Assembly (NCBI GenBank): GCA_949775045.1 | Contig: OX459103.1 | Location: 12,012,605 to 12,076,604, forward strand | From: Metridium senile | Taxonomy: Eukaryota > Cnidaria > Anthozoa > Actiniaria > Metridiidae | Length of the DNA stretch: 64,000 nucleotides | Reading direction: 5' to 3' | Part shown: piece after piece, positions 32,139 through 42,655 of the stretch | Position numbering within the stretch: position 1 is the first letter of the stretch | Layout: each line of letters starts with the position of its first letter | Program-made: the position numbers and the translations under genes | The notes under the pieces: model-generated | What the model saw: the letters and a program-made list of their open reading frames with translations, nothing else | Told to the model about the DNA's origin: nothing | Databases searched by the model: none

Positions 32139-33266
32139 ATCTCGAAATCGAGGAAACTACGGAAACTGAGGAAACTACGGAAACTACGGAAACTCAACTT
32201 TCCCTAAATCGCTTAAAATGCTTAATAAACTATGTAAGCATTCTATTTTGGCTTTTTTTGCTTAGTATTAAGCCTAAAGGCTAACGAGAAGCGATTAATT
32301 TATGCTCAGTGGCTATATTCGTACTTCACCCGTACCCGGACTTGTGTTTGCTATTGGTACGTGAGTACGTCAAAATCATTTAAATTTTCACAGTGTTTCT
32401 GTATTATTTCAGTAAAGAAGATACGATATATTAGTTTAGACGGAGTAAGCGATTATCGTAAGCTATATTAAACTGATTCAGAGTAATTCTACGAGTCTGT
32501 ATACATAGTAGGCAAACGACTCATTTCGCGACACTTACAATTTTCTTCAACTCGATCACTACTGTAAATGTCACGCACTTAATATTAGGACTTCAATGAC
32601 ATAAATTACAACTTTAATAGTATTGTATACAATAAGAAAGCGTGAAAAAGAGATATTTGTTTCGGATCGAGTTTGCCGAAGAACTATTATTTATTTATCT
32701 ACGGCAAAGCGATTCAAAGACACCAGTACTCGGACTTTGGTTTGCTATTAATACGTGAGTCAAAATTATTTAGATTTTCACAGTGTTTCTACAAATATCT
32801 CTTTTTCACGCTTTCTTATTGTATACAATACTATTAAAGTTGTAATTTATGTCATCGAAGAGAAAATTGTAAGTGTCGCGAAATGAGTCGTTTGCCTACT
32901 ATCAGATACAGACTCGTAGAATTACTCTGAATCAGTTTAATATAGCTTACGATAATCGCTTACTCCGTCTAAACTAATATATCGTATCTTCTTTACTGAA
33001 ATAATACAGAAACACTGTGAAAATTTAAATGATTTTGACTCACGTACCAATAGCAAACACAAGTCCGGGTACGGGTGAAGTACGAATATAGCCACTGAGC
33101 ATGAATTAATCGCTTCTCGTTAGCCTTTAGGCTTAATACTAAGCAAAAAAAGCCAACATAGAATGCTTACATAGTTTATTAAGCATTTTAAGCGATTTAG
33201 GGAAAGTTGAGTTTCCGTAGTTTCCGTAGTTTCCGTAGTTTCCTCAGTTTCCGTAGTTTCCTCGAT
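32139..33266. mobile_element. 1.1 kb foldback element with GGAAACTACGGA minisatellite ends
   Basis: The left arm (CGAGGAAACTACGGAAACT onward, through TCACCCGTACCCGGACTTGT) is complementary to the right arm ending GTAGTTTCCTCG. Arms run about 500 bases, around a centre near 32700-32760 with a small insertion/deletion difference (a CAACTCGATCACTACTG stretch is only on the left). The extreme ends consist of four to five copies of a 12-mer GGAAACTACGGA. No ORF of note. Confidence 0.85.
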
Positions 33267-33679
33267 CATTGTGACGTGATTGTTTTGACATGTTACTACT
33301 AATAAGAGGGCTTTAAGGCAGGACCATTGCATATATAGGAGGAGGAGGGGGGACTAGATTCGGGCACAGTTTTAACCTTGGAAAAAATATGGTAGACATC
33401 AAAACACTGAAAGAAATACCATGCGATTCCGAAAAAAATCTTGCACAGCCTTTCAAGTAAGAAGAATACACTGTACAAAAACACATTGCCCAGAATACGT
33501 GACTTATGATTTATTTTATAAGATGTTATATGTGATGCGCTTTTTAGAATACAAATATTATCATTATCAATTATTTGGGATACTTATGGGCAATTATAAA
33601 TTACCAAAACAACTGAATTTGACAAAAAGATATGATATACGATGATGAACAAGCCATTAGGTGACTCCCTTTATTCAAG

Positions 33680-35760
33680 TGTGTTAATTAAACGCTCCGC
33701 CTTTGTCCATGTGGTAGGGTCGCCCCTACCACATCATGGACAAAGGGAGTTCAATCCTACCACTTGGACAAAGGGAGTTCACCCTTAACACTTGGACAAA
33801 GGGAGTGCAGCCCTACTACCTGGACAAAGGGAGTTCACCCCTACCACTTGGACAAAGGGAGTGCAGCCCTACTACCTGGACAAAAGGAGTTCACCCCTAC
33901 CACTTGGACAAAGGGAGTTCACCCCTACCACTTGGACAAAGGGAGTTCACCCCTACCACTTGGACAAAGGGAGTTCACCCCTACCACTTGGACAAAGGGA
34001 GTGCAGCCCTACCACTTGGACAAAGGGAGTGCAGCCCTACTACCTGGACAAAAGGAGTTCACCCCTACCACTTGGACAAAGGGAGTTCACCCCTACCACT
34101 TGGACAAAGGGAGTTCACCCCTACCACTTGGACAAAGGGAGTTCACCCCTACCACTTGGACAAAGGGAGTTCACCCCTACCACTTTTACAAAGGGAGTTC
34201 ACCCCTACCACTTGGACAAAGGGTGTGCAGCCCTACCACTTGGACAACGGGAGTTCACCCCTACCACTTTTACAAAGGGAGTTCACCCCTACCACTTGGA
34301 CAAAGGGAGTGCAGCCCTACTACCTGGACAAAAGGAGTTCAATCCTACCACTTGGACAAAGGGAGTTCACCCCTACCACTTGGACAAAGGGAGTTCACCC
34401 CTACCACTTGGACAAAGGGTGTGCAGCCCTACCACTTGGACAAAGGGAGTTCACCCCTACCACTTTTACAAAGGGAGTTCACCCCTACCACTTGGACAAA
34501 GGGAGTGCAGCCCTACTACCTGGACAAAAGGAGTTCACCCCTACCACTTGGACAAAGGGAGTTCACCCCTACCACTTGGACAAAGGGAGTTCACCCCTAC
34601 CACTTGGACAAAGGGAGTTCACCCCTACCATTTGGACAAAGGGAGTTCACCCCTACCACTTGGACAAAGGGAGTTCACCCCTACCACTTGGACAAAGGGA
34701 GTTCACCCCTACCACTTGGACAAAGGTAGTTCACCCCTACCACTTGGACAAAGGGAGTTCACCCCTACCACTTGGACAAAGGGTGTGCAGCCCTACCACT
34801 TGGACAACGGGAGTTCACCCCTACCACTTTTACAAAGGGAGTTCACCCCTACCACTTGGACAAAGGGAGTGCAGCCCTACTACCTGGACAAAAGGAGTTC
34901 AATCCTACCACTTGGACAAAGGGAGTTCACCCCTACCACTTGGACAAAGGGAGTTCACCCCTACCACTTGGACAAAGGGTGTGCAGCCCTACCACTTGGA
35001 CAAAGGGAGTTCACCCCTACCACTTTTACAAAGGGAGTGCAGCCCTACTACCTGGACAAAAGGAGTTCACCCCTACCACTTGGACAAAGGGAGTTCACCC
35101 CTACCACTTGGACAAAGGGAGTTCACCCCTACCACTTGGACAAAGGGAGTTCACCCCTACCACTTGGACAAAGGGAGTTCACCCCTACCACTTGGACAAA
35201 GGGAGTTCACCCCTACCACTTGGACAAAGGGAGTTCACCCCTACCACTTGGACAAAGGTAGTTCACCCCTACCACTTGGACAAAGGGAGTTCACCCCTAC
35301 CACTTGGACAAAGGGAGTGCATCCCTACCACTTTTACAAAGGGAGTTCACCCCTACCACTTGGACAAAGGGAGTTCACTCCTACCACTTGGACAAAGGGA
35401 GTTCACCCCTACCACTTGGACAAAGGGAGTTCACCCCTACCACTTGGACAAAGGGAGTGCATCCCTACCACTTTGACAAAGGGAGCTCACCCCTACCACT
35501 TTTACAAAGGGAGTTCACCCCTACCACTTGGACAAAGGGAGTGCATCCCTACCACTTGGACAAAGGGAGTTCACCCCTACCACTTTGACAAAGGGAGTTC
35601 ACCCCTACCACTTTGACAAAGGGAGTGCAGCCCTACTACCTGGACAAAAGGAGTTCACCCCTACCACTTGGACAAAGGGAGTTCACCCCTACCACTTGGA
35701 CAAAGGGAGTGCATCCCTACCACTTTTACAAAGGAAGTTCACCCTTTAACATGCACTTGG
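33680..35760 (+). repeat. 28 bp minisatellite, about 72 copies
   Basis: The consensus TTCACCCCTACCACTTGG + ACAAAGGGAG is repeated head to tail from 33736 to about 35750. Variants (GTGCAGCCCTACTACCTGG, ACTTTTACAAAG, GGGTGTGCAG) recur in the same order as blocks, so higher-order duplication has occurred. At the left edge an inverted half unit (CCTTTGTCCATGTGGTAGGG) sets up a hairpin. Because 28 is not divisible by three and the unit lacks forward stops, all three plus frames stay open for long stretches. I treat those frames as artefacts. Confidence 0.95.
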
Positions 35761-37107
35761 ACAAAGGGAATTTGTTCCTCTGTCATATGAGATATTATGT
35801 AATCATGCAACTAGTGATACTTTAATACATACCGGGGATAGATTCATGCTGCATGGCTCAAACCATCCACGTGTCTGCGAGTTGGTAATCTAAATTCCTC
35901 AATTTCAACTTTTTTCTAACGATTACACGTATCTCGTTTCCTTCCTGGATCATCACGTAACCCAGTAGAAGTTTCAGGAAGAGCCATGTAGTCCCAGCAA
36001 CCCTGCTCGCGCGTTACAGTCAAGGTCATTTTCATTATCATGCATGTCCGTATCATGTCTTCCTTTGAAGTTGCTCTGAATTTAGGCTATCCATGTGCAA
36101 ATGCACCTTTTCTCATTTAGAAAAGTGGTGCAAGATAACATGAAACTGGTCCTGCTTGGGGTCCCATACTTATTATCTCTATTTTACTATGCTCTAACTA
36201 CCTACTACTATTTTAGCCCTGACAACTGTAAGTTCTAACATGTTAATTTTTACAACACCTTGTAATTGTTTATTTTTCCTCAAAATACAGTTACCAACAG
36301 TGTTTTCAAATACAAAGGCATCAGCAGCTATTTTCGTAGTATTACACACAATAAGAAACGCGTTCAACATTAAATAGCGAACAATATCACTCATAGTGTA
36401 ATGAATACCAAACCCAGACCATTTCAAACTGTGTTCCTACGTAGGTGGGTAGACAAAGATATCTTTTACTAGCATCATGTACAACTTCAAAACATATTTT
36501 ACTTTGTTTTCCAAATAAAATCAATTCCACTTCAGCAAAACACCAATTACATCCGGACTGATGGCCTAGAGATGAGATGAATATCAAAGGCTGAGCGGAA
36601 AGTGGGCGACCCGACAGCTTCCGCTTTGATTACTCATTAGTTGATAACGGTGAGTATACCACGTTTTCCCCAGCGCTGTTTAAAAAGAATTCAACAACTT
36701 TTCATCACAGGAGAATTCGTAATTTCTGCTCAATCACATTTTGTAATAACACACATGCGACAGCGTACATCTATCGCTGTAATTACTTGGTATTTATGCG
36801 AATTAAAAGCGTAATGCGTCAAATGGCTCTTATATATCTCTTCAGGTTTTGATTTGATAGATAAAAAACAAGCTAAAAGTCTAAAAATGCACTGCAAAAT
36901 GACGACTTAGTCATCATGAACTGCTTAGGAATTATAATGACTCCTCAAAGTCGTATGCAACAGTGCACCACCTCTATAAACGCCCCCAATTCAAAACATG
37001 TTCAATGCAACACCAAAACCGTAGGAATAGACATAAAAGGCACGTAGACCTTTAAGACACAATCAATGCGTACTGTTTACTTTGCCACAGCAAAAGGTCT
37101 ATAAACA
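35761..37107. other. Intergenic or upstream region of the Ig gene
   Basis: No exon is supported. The last few hundred bases before 37108 would hold the promoter and 5' UTR of the Ig-domain gene; no TATA or other element is convincing. Confidence 0.35.
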
Positions 37108-37177
37108 ATGGCACGAGTAATGGCTGCATGTACATGGTCAGCGTTGGCTTCTTTTCTCTTGTTGTTTTCCTGTACAG
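37108..37177 (+). CDS. Ig gene exon 1, signal peptide
   Basis: ATG at 37108 followed by [20 protein letters not shown] and SCT, then donor GTATAA. The hydrophobic core and AC-rich end fit a signal peptide cleaved near the exon junction. Ends in phase 1. Confidence 0.65.
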
Positions 37178-40100
37178 GTATAATATACTCTTGTTTATTA
37201 ATCTGATCAATTCCTTTACACGGTATTTTTCACTCACCGCAATCATACGCCAACACACCGGCCTACTAATTGACTAATAACTCTAACTCTGTTTTAAATG
37301 AGGCATTCCCTTAAAAAAACAAATATCATCAAGTAAATACTACTTATCTTCTTTAGTAATAATAGTATTTACCATCAAATGTTTGTATTTTATTGTTTGC
37401 GTGATCGATTCTTTTATCATGGTTTCTTTCACATTTGCCGAAGGCCAAGGTCTAACCAACATGGTATTTGATTGTTACCGAAAAACTGTATTCCTTGCCA
37501 ACTTTTGGTGAAACCCCCTCTTGTTTTAAACCGTGTGGGTTGTTTAAACTATTTCTTATACAGTCGATTTTATTAAGTTGGAAAGACAAGTCTCTGCATG
37601 ACCGAATGGGGTTGTGGGTCCTGGCAGTCTATGTAGGTTGTGAAAACGTGTTATATAAGTGATGTTCACAAACAGTTTTTATGAAAATATTAAGCTTGAG
37701 ATTGATTTTAGTTGAGCAAAAGTCATGTATTGCGTCTACCATTGTATAGTTAGTTTAGAATAAAGCAGATTTACTCATAAAAGTCACTACTATCATCATT
37801 TATCATTCATCACTTGCGCATTTGATCCTGATATGCATATGGATAGTTATATACAATAATTTAAAAGTAGCATACCGTAAAACATCCCACGAGTCACTTG
37901 AATTTTCTAGTATACACACGAGCCTTAAAATGAAGGTAACTATAGAAACTGAGGGTCAGCGGTCACTGAGGGTGGTCACGGCCATGGTTTGTTACGTCTT
38001 GTTCTTATACGTCCCTTCCCAATCGGGACATCCAAGAAGACGCGAAGTTTAATATCAATTTGCATATAGAAATTACGAAGACAATACGTTCTCCGCTTTA
38101 TGTAAAAACCTAACAAATAGGTGAACGTACAGTGACGTATTTTGTTTTGGCCACCAACCATTGTTTTTAGGACAAATAAAATTAAACAAATATATTGTTA
38201 TAATGGTTGCCAAAATAGCCTCACAATACCAACACTTGTAAACACTACGCTCACCTATATAGCATGTGTTATAATTCAGTTTCTTGGTCCACTGTAGTAT
38301 AGTGCGGTAAGCCAATAATTCACCCATGCCGCCTAATTGGTTTACAAATAAAATATGTTTATTCATTTACTTCTGTAGCGTGTTTGCCTACCACTAAGGA
38401 AGCAGTCTGTCATATCCACCAAGACCATGTTCCAAGCTTACACAACACGCATCACTTTAACTGCAGTGTTATCAAAGGTGATGTGGCCTCTGAGATCGTT
38501 TGGAAAATCAACGGTAGCATTGTCAAGAAATCCCACGGACCAATCCATTGGCTTGGTTTGGAGATAAAGGATAAGGCTGCAGTCTCAGGGATTCTGAGAT
38601 GTGAAGCGAAGACTAAAGATTGTGATGTTGCTTGTGAAACGTCTTTGACAGGTGAATAGAACTAACACATAACCAACATTAGTAGAAAATGGATATATAT
38701 GGCAACGCTATCCTCTGTGGTCCCAGTGACTCAGGCGGTAAAGTGCTCGGTTAACATGAAAGAGATCACTGATTTAAATTCTTATTCATGGTTACAACAA
38801 TTTTTTTCTATTAAAAAATATAGATCAAATGGCTTTGCTCCACAAGAATTTATTTTTCATTTTTTTGTTTCGCCAGTTAGAGTTTTATGGCACATTTTAT
38901 CAAAAAATTAACAAAAATTGTTTTTGACCCTGCATCAGCATATCGTAGTAATCATTGCCATCATAAGTCTCACTACTGTCATCGTATCTTGATAACAATC
39001 ATTCAGGTTTTCCAAGAATCACGAACCGAGTCTCTATTTATTACGTCTACATCGGCAATCGTTTGGTCGTTCCCTGCAAAACCACAGGAGTCCCGCAACC
39101 AAGACTAACGTGGACCAAACGGGATAAAACCCTCGCAAAGTCCACAATGCCGCAGTTTGTTACACTGAAGAAGTCACGTGACAACCTCGACCTAGTAATC
39201 GATGAAGCATCCATGATGCACAGCGGCATATACATGTGTCAAGCTGTCAATCGTTTAGGCAAAGACACTCATTTTGCAGTGATTACCGTTCTATGTAAGT
39301 ACCCGCTACAGATAAAATAGTGTTGAAATCGTGTAATCCAGCTTTAATACGAATTTTACTTAAGAAAATATTTGACCTGAATGCTTTCTATTTGATGTCA
39401 ATGCTTCATTTTGAGAGGTTTTGATGCAGCCACAATGTTCAGAAAATAGGAACTTTCAAAAAGGCACTGTGTTAAAGGTTTTTGTGTCCTCACTGTAATA
39501 TTCATTTGTTAACAGACCGTGCACGGCTTGTACCACCTCGTGTTGTGCCCATCCAATCAAACATAATAGTACGAAATGGGGACAAAGCTATCATTTCTTG
39601 CTCCACGAAATACACACCTGAAAAATATACAGCGCTTTACTGGGATCACGATGAAACAAGGATCAAAAACTCCAACAGATTCCATCAGAAGCAAATGTTT
39701 TCCTTTGAAATCCACCAAGGAAAGTATAAGGTTGGGCGCGCTATGATGTCTTTAGTTATAAAACAAGTGTCTCTGAAGGATGCTGGGGTTTATCGATGTG
39801 GCGCGGTTACACATGTTGGGCATGGCCAAGCGCACGTGGATCTGATAGTTAAAGGTAAAATATTCAAATGAATTGTGATGGTGATGATAATAATGGTGAT
39901 GACGATAATGGATGGATGGATGGATGGATGGATGGATGGATGGATGGATGGATGGATGGATGGATGGATGGATGGATAAATGGATGGATGGATGGATGGA
40001 TGGATGGATTAAGGATTCCCACGTGGCTTTTCATAGCCATGTTGTATTGTTTTCACATTTTAATTTTCACATTTCTTTTCCAGAATAAAAATGTACTTCT

Positions 40101-41406
40101 TTTGGCTGTTTCTTAAAGCAAGAAAATCCACAGCAAGGCTCTAACATAACCAAGCAAAAAAAAAAAAAAATCACTTGAGGCTATTGCGCTTTTGATGCAG
40201 TTTTAGCATCCAATATAAACCCATTAAATACAGATAATTCCATAAACGTTGTCACAGCATTAAGTCTAATTCTGCGACCAAAAGGGATCATGTGCGCGTA
40301 ATTGCGAGTATTGCTCTAGGAAAAGGTTCATTTGTTAGTTAAAATAATACTGCGTGGTGATAGACCGAATGCCAATATGGCAGCCACTTCATTATGATAT
40401 TTTCATAAATTTATATTTCGATTGACCACTACATCAAAATTATAGATTACAATGACGTCAAGAAAGGTAGTTTGAGAAAAATATTATATTCTTGAGAGGT
40501 TTCTAGAATTTTAAAAGTGTTAAAAACACCACGAGCTCGAGGCTAGCACTCTCTGCTATAAATTGGATTCCAAATAGCTTAACTTGAATTATATTTATAG
40601 CAATAAAACTTTCCAAAAATACACATTTCTGCTTGCTCTTTCTGATGGTGTTGCTTATTTTCTAAGATTAGGTGTTTTATTTTTGAAAGTCAATTGTCAT
40701 TCGGTCTATAGATTGAAATGTCTTTGGTCTGTTGTTAGACAATCCTGCTGTGTAGCATGACTATAGTGTGTTATCATATTATGCATGAGAATTTGATATT
40801 GTAATCAAAGGTGAAGGGATTTTACGAAAGAATTTATTCAAATAAAGTTGTAAAAAAAACAAATTTGCTGTACGTACTTGCTCACTGTTGGAATATGGTC
40901 CAGAAGCCCAAACACCATACCCTATCCCTTCCCCTACCACGAGAAATGAAAGATTGGGGAGGTAAAATAAGCATAGCTTCTGAATCTTGGTATATACAGT
41001 CATTAACACTGTCCACCAAAAAAATGACATTAACACTGAAAGAAATGTCACGTGACACAACATAGATTCGCTCTAAATACTCGAGATTAGCACTAATTGT
41101 GAGCTTAGATTTCAAAATTTCCACTGCTGTTAATCTCCACTTTACTTGGACAACGTTAGTGAATGTATAACATAAAAGACGAGTTAATAACCGTGGTTAA
41201 TAATATCGTCCTGTTTTTAATATAGGTCAAATATGTGTATAATCAAAAGCATTACCAATACTGAAATGAAGTCTTGTTCAGTGTGTTTGCGTGAGATGGG
41301 TGACCTCGACCTTGCGAGACAATCCACCTACGTGCCTGTGATGATATTATTCATGGTGTGCTGCTTGTGTCATGAAAGAAAGATAAGTGGAAGGCCATGC
41401 AGCTGA
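37108..41406 (+). CDS. Secreted or single-span protein with three Ig domains
   Basis: Exons 37108-37177, 38379-38651, 39007-39294 and 39516-39854 splice in phase 1 throughout (GT-AG), giving 323 residues plus a possible last exon 41282-41406. Residues 1-23 are a signal peptide ([20 protein letters not shown]). Ig1 spans about 34-114 (C52, W65, C98, with extra cysteines 105 and 109). Ig2 is an I-set domain at 115-210 (C138, W150, C192, with HSGIYMC). Ig3 is at 211-323 (C239, W253, C305, with DAGVYRC). One Ig domain per phase-1 exon is common in FGFR, IL-1R-type and adhesion receptors. No kinase or TIR domain is seen before 41406, so it could be a soluble or short-tailed receptor or decoy, or the assembly lacks further exons. 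The next gene, on the opposite strand, encodes a trefoil-like secreted candidate. Confidence 0.7.
38379..38651 (+). CDS. Ig gene exon 2, Ig domain 1
   Basis: 273 nt after acceptor TTCTGTAG; donor GTGAAT. Encodes residues 24-114 with [16 protein letters not shown] and GILRCEAK as strands B, C and F. Sequons at N51 (NCS) and N68 (NGS). The F-strand side lacks the usual DxGxY, so this domain is divergent. Confidence 0.72.
38723..38790 (+). repeat. tRNA-like SINE head in the Ig gene intron
   Basis: TGACTCAGGCGGTAAAGTGC resembles an A box and GATTTAAATTC a degenerate B box 45 bases later. No 3' tRNA stem is present. It lies in the intron between Ig1 and Ig2 exons. Confidence 0.4.
39007..39294 (+). 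CDS. Ig gene exon 3, Ig domain 2
   Basis: 288 nt between acceptor CATTCAG and donor GTAAGT. Encodes [57 protein letters not shown] and [18 protein letters not shown], a textbook I-set pattern (C..GxPxPxxxW...SGxYxCxAxN). Confidence 0.85.
39516..39854 (+). CDS. Ig gene exon 4, Ig domain 3
   Basis: 339 nt between acceptor TTAACAG and donor GTAAAA. Encodes [57 protein letters not shown] and [11 protein letters not shown]. The C'-D region is long (about 40 residues between W253 and the E strand), as in receptor-type third Ig domains. Confidence 0.82.
39909..40011. repeat. (GATG)n microsatellite
   Basis: About 25 units of GATG with one AAAT interruption, beginning 54 bp after the Ig3 exon donor. 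Confidence 0.95.
40012..41281. other. Intron or 3' flank of the Ig gene
   Basis: Contains an A-run at 40158-40171 and no element I can define. Short frames at 40779-41124 on both strands lack family signatures. Confidence 0.35.
41282..41406 (+). CDS. Possible last exon of the Ig gene (short membrane anchor)
   Basis: After an AG at 41280-41281 the sequence reads, in the required phase, [17 protein letters not shown], then the hydrophobic stretch [13 protein letters not shown], then [12 protein letters not shown] and TGA. It would give a weak 14-residue anchor and a basic 12-residue tail. The polypyrimidine tract is poor, so this is tentative. Confidence 0.25.
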
Positions 41407-41469
41407 GGTTAGAGGAAGTTAACATGGGTGTACGTACGGAAGATAACATTTCATCGTGCTTAAATAAAG

Positions 41470-42655
41470 GTAGGGGGAGGAAGACGGATTAACGGTTAAG
41501 GGGTTAGTGTTGAAAGAAAGGGAGTTAAAGTAGAGAACGTGTATTTTAAGGCCATCAAAGGGCGGGGGAAAATATGCCACTATGGGGGTGTAAGACACAT
41601 CGACAAATCTAATAACTTGATGACAATAATTATTGTTTACACGTTTGACTGAACAGTAGATTTCTTGAGATGTCATTCAAAACTACACTATTTATCAATT
41701 ACTAGTTTTTATTTCTCAAAATTCTACACTTAAATATCAGAACTGGTTCTTATAGCAACGACTCCATAAATATGTAACGGGCGTAATTCATAAAAACAAT
41801 AAGTTAACGTCTAGAAGAAAACTATACTATTGTGACTTAAATATATTTGATAAATGCTTTCAACTGTAGTAATAATTGTTATAGATTTTCTTTTCTGTTA
41901 GCTAGAAACTCGAACTCAATGGATTACTCAATGGTCTTTCGCTGTACAGCTTTCGGTATAAAAAAAAAAAAAATAAATAACACGATCTATATATAGATCA
42001 AATCGGCAAAAGTGACATTGAAATACATAAGAAAAAAAAAAATCTTATTTTCAAATGATTTGAATTAGTCCAAAACGTACATAGCAACACGTTAGCCGAT
42101 TTTGCCAATTAACCTTGCATAGAGTACTCGCACAAGATATTTCCTTCTATGTCTTTTTTCTATATACCTGTTCAAAAAGGTTGATGGTCTGAAATATAAA
42201 GTAACTAGCTGCTGAAAGTTGAACAAAGTAGTTTGCAGTATAGTTAAATGTGTGTTATTTAAATACAATTAACGGAAAAAGAAAAGAAATACAGTAGATC
42301 CAGCTTCACACTCATCTATCAGACCGTCAACCCTTTTTGAAACATATTCTCTTGTTTTGTCCTGGTATAATGATCTATTTACTATTCTTACAAGAGACAT
42401 TCATGAATGGGCAAAGGACTTGCAACCCAGGTGGACATCGGTACAGTTGAAACTCTGTAGACTGAAGCTTTGAGTTGGATGTCATGGTTACTTGGCCATT
42501 AATAGTACTGGCTAAATACCTACTGGTTGCTACAGACTTGAACCTCACGCAATCTGAGCACGAATTTGATGATTTGATATAAAACTTGTGGCTGTTGGTC
42601 ACTCCGTTTGATGGTTTCTAGAATCAGAGAAGATAATAGTTGTTAGTATAATTGA
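41470..42655 (-). repeat. Paralog of the 7656-9240 segment, without the inserted element
   Basis: The reverse complement matches the segment at 7.7-9.2 kb from ACTAACAACTATTATCTTCTCT through the trefoil exon and the GTCAAACGTGTAAACAATAA site near 41637-41652. That site is uninterrupted here, while its counterpart holds the 419-bp element. Only one minisatellite unit is present (about 41480-41575). Confidence 0.8.
42375..42617 (-). CDS. Trefoil-like gene, last exon
   Basis: 243 nt from acceptor CTGATTCTAG to TAG. Encodes KPSNGVTNSHKFYIKSSNSC, SDCVRFKSVATSRYLAST and RCPPGLQVLCPFMNVSC, with stop after KNSK. The broken paralog at 7694-7935 keeps much of this block, so the two diverged at protein-coding level before decay. 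Confidence 0.68.
   Translation of the reverse strand, partial: KPSNGVTNSHKFYIKSSNSCSDCVRFKSVATSRYLASTINGQVTMTSNSKLQSTEFQLYRCPPGLQVLCPFMNVSCKNSK

Noticed and set aside
33736..35616. 626-residue open frame (and 321, 489 and 234-residue companions)
   Set aside because: They are frames through a 28-bp minisatellite with no forward stop; all three frames are equally open, so coding is not supported.
33680..35760. CRISPR-like array
   Set aside because: 28-bp repeats are directly head to tail with no unique spacers, and the sequence is eukaryotic.
37108..39854. Calling the Ig gene an FGFR or IL-1 receptor
   Set aside because: No kinase or TIR domain is present in the window; three Ig domains alone do not decide.
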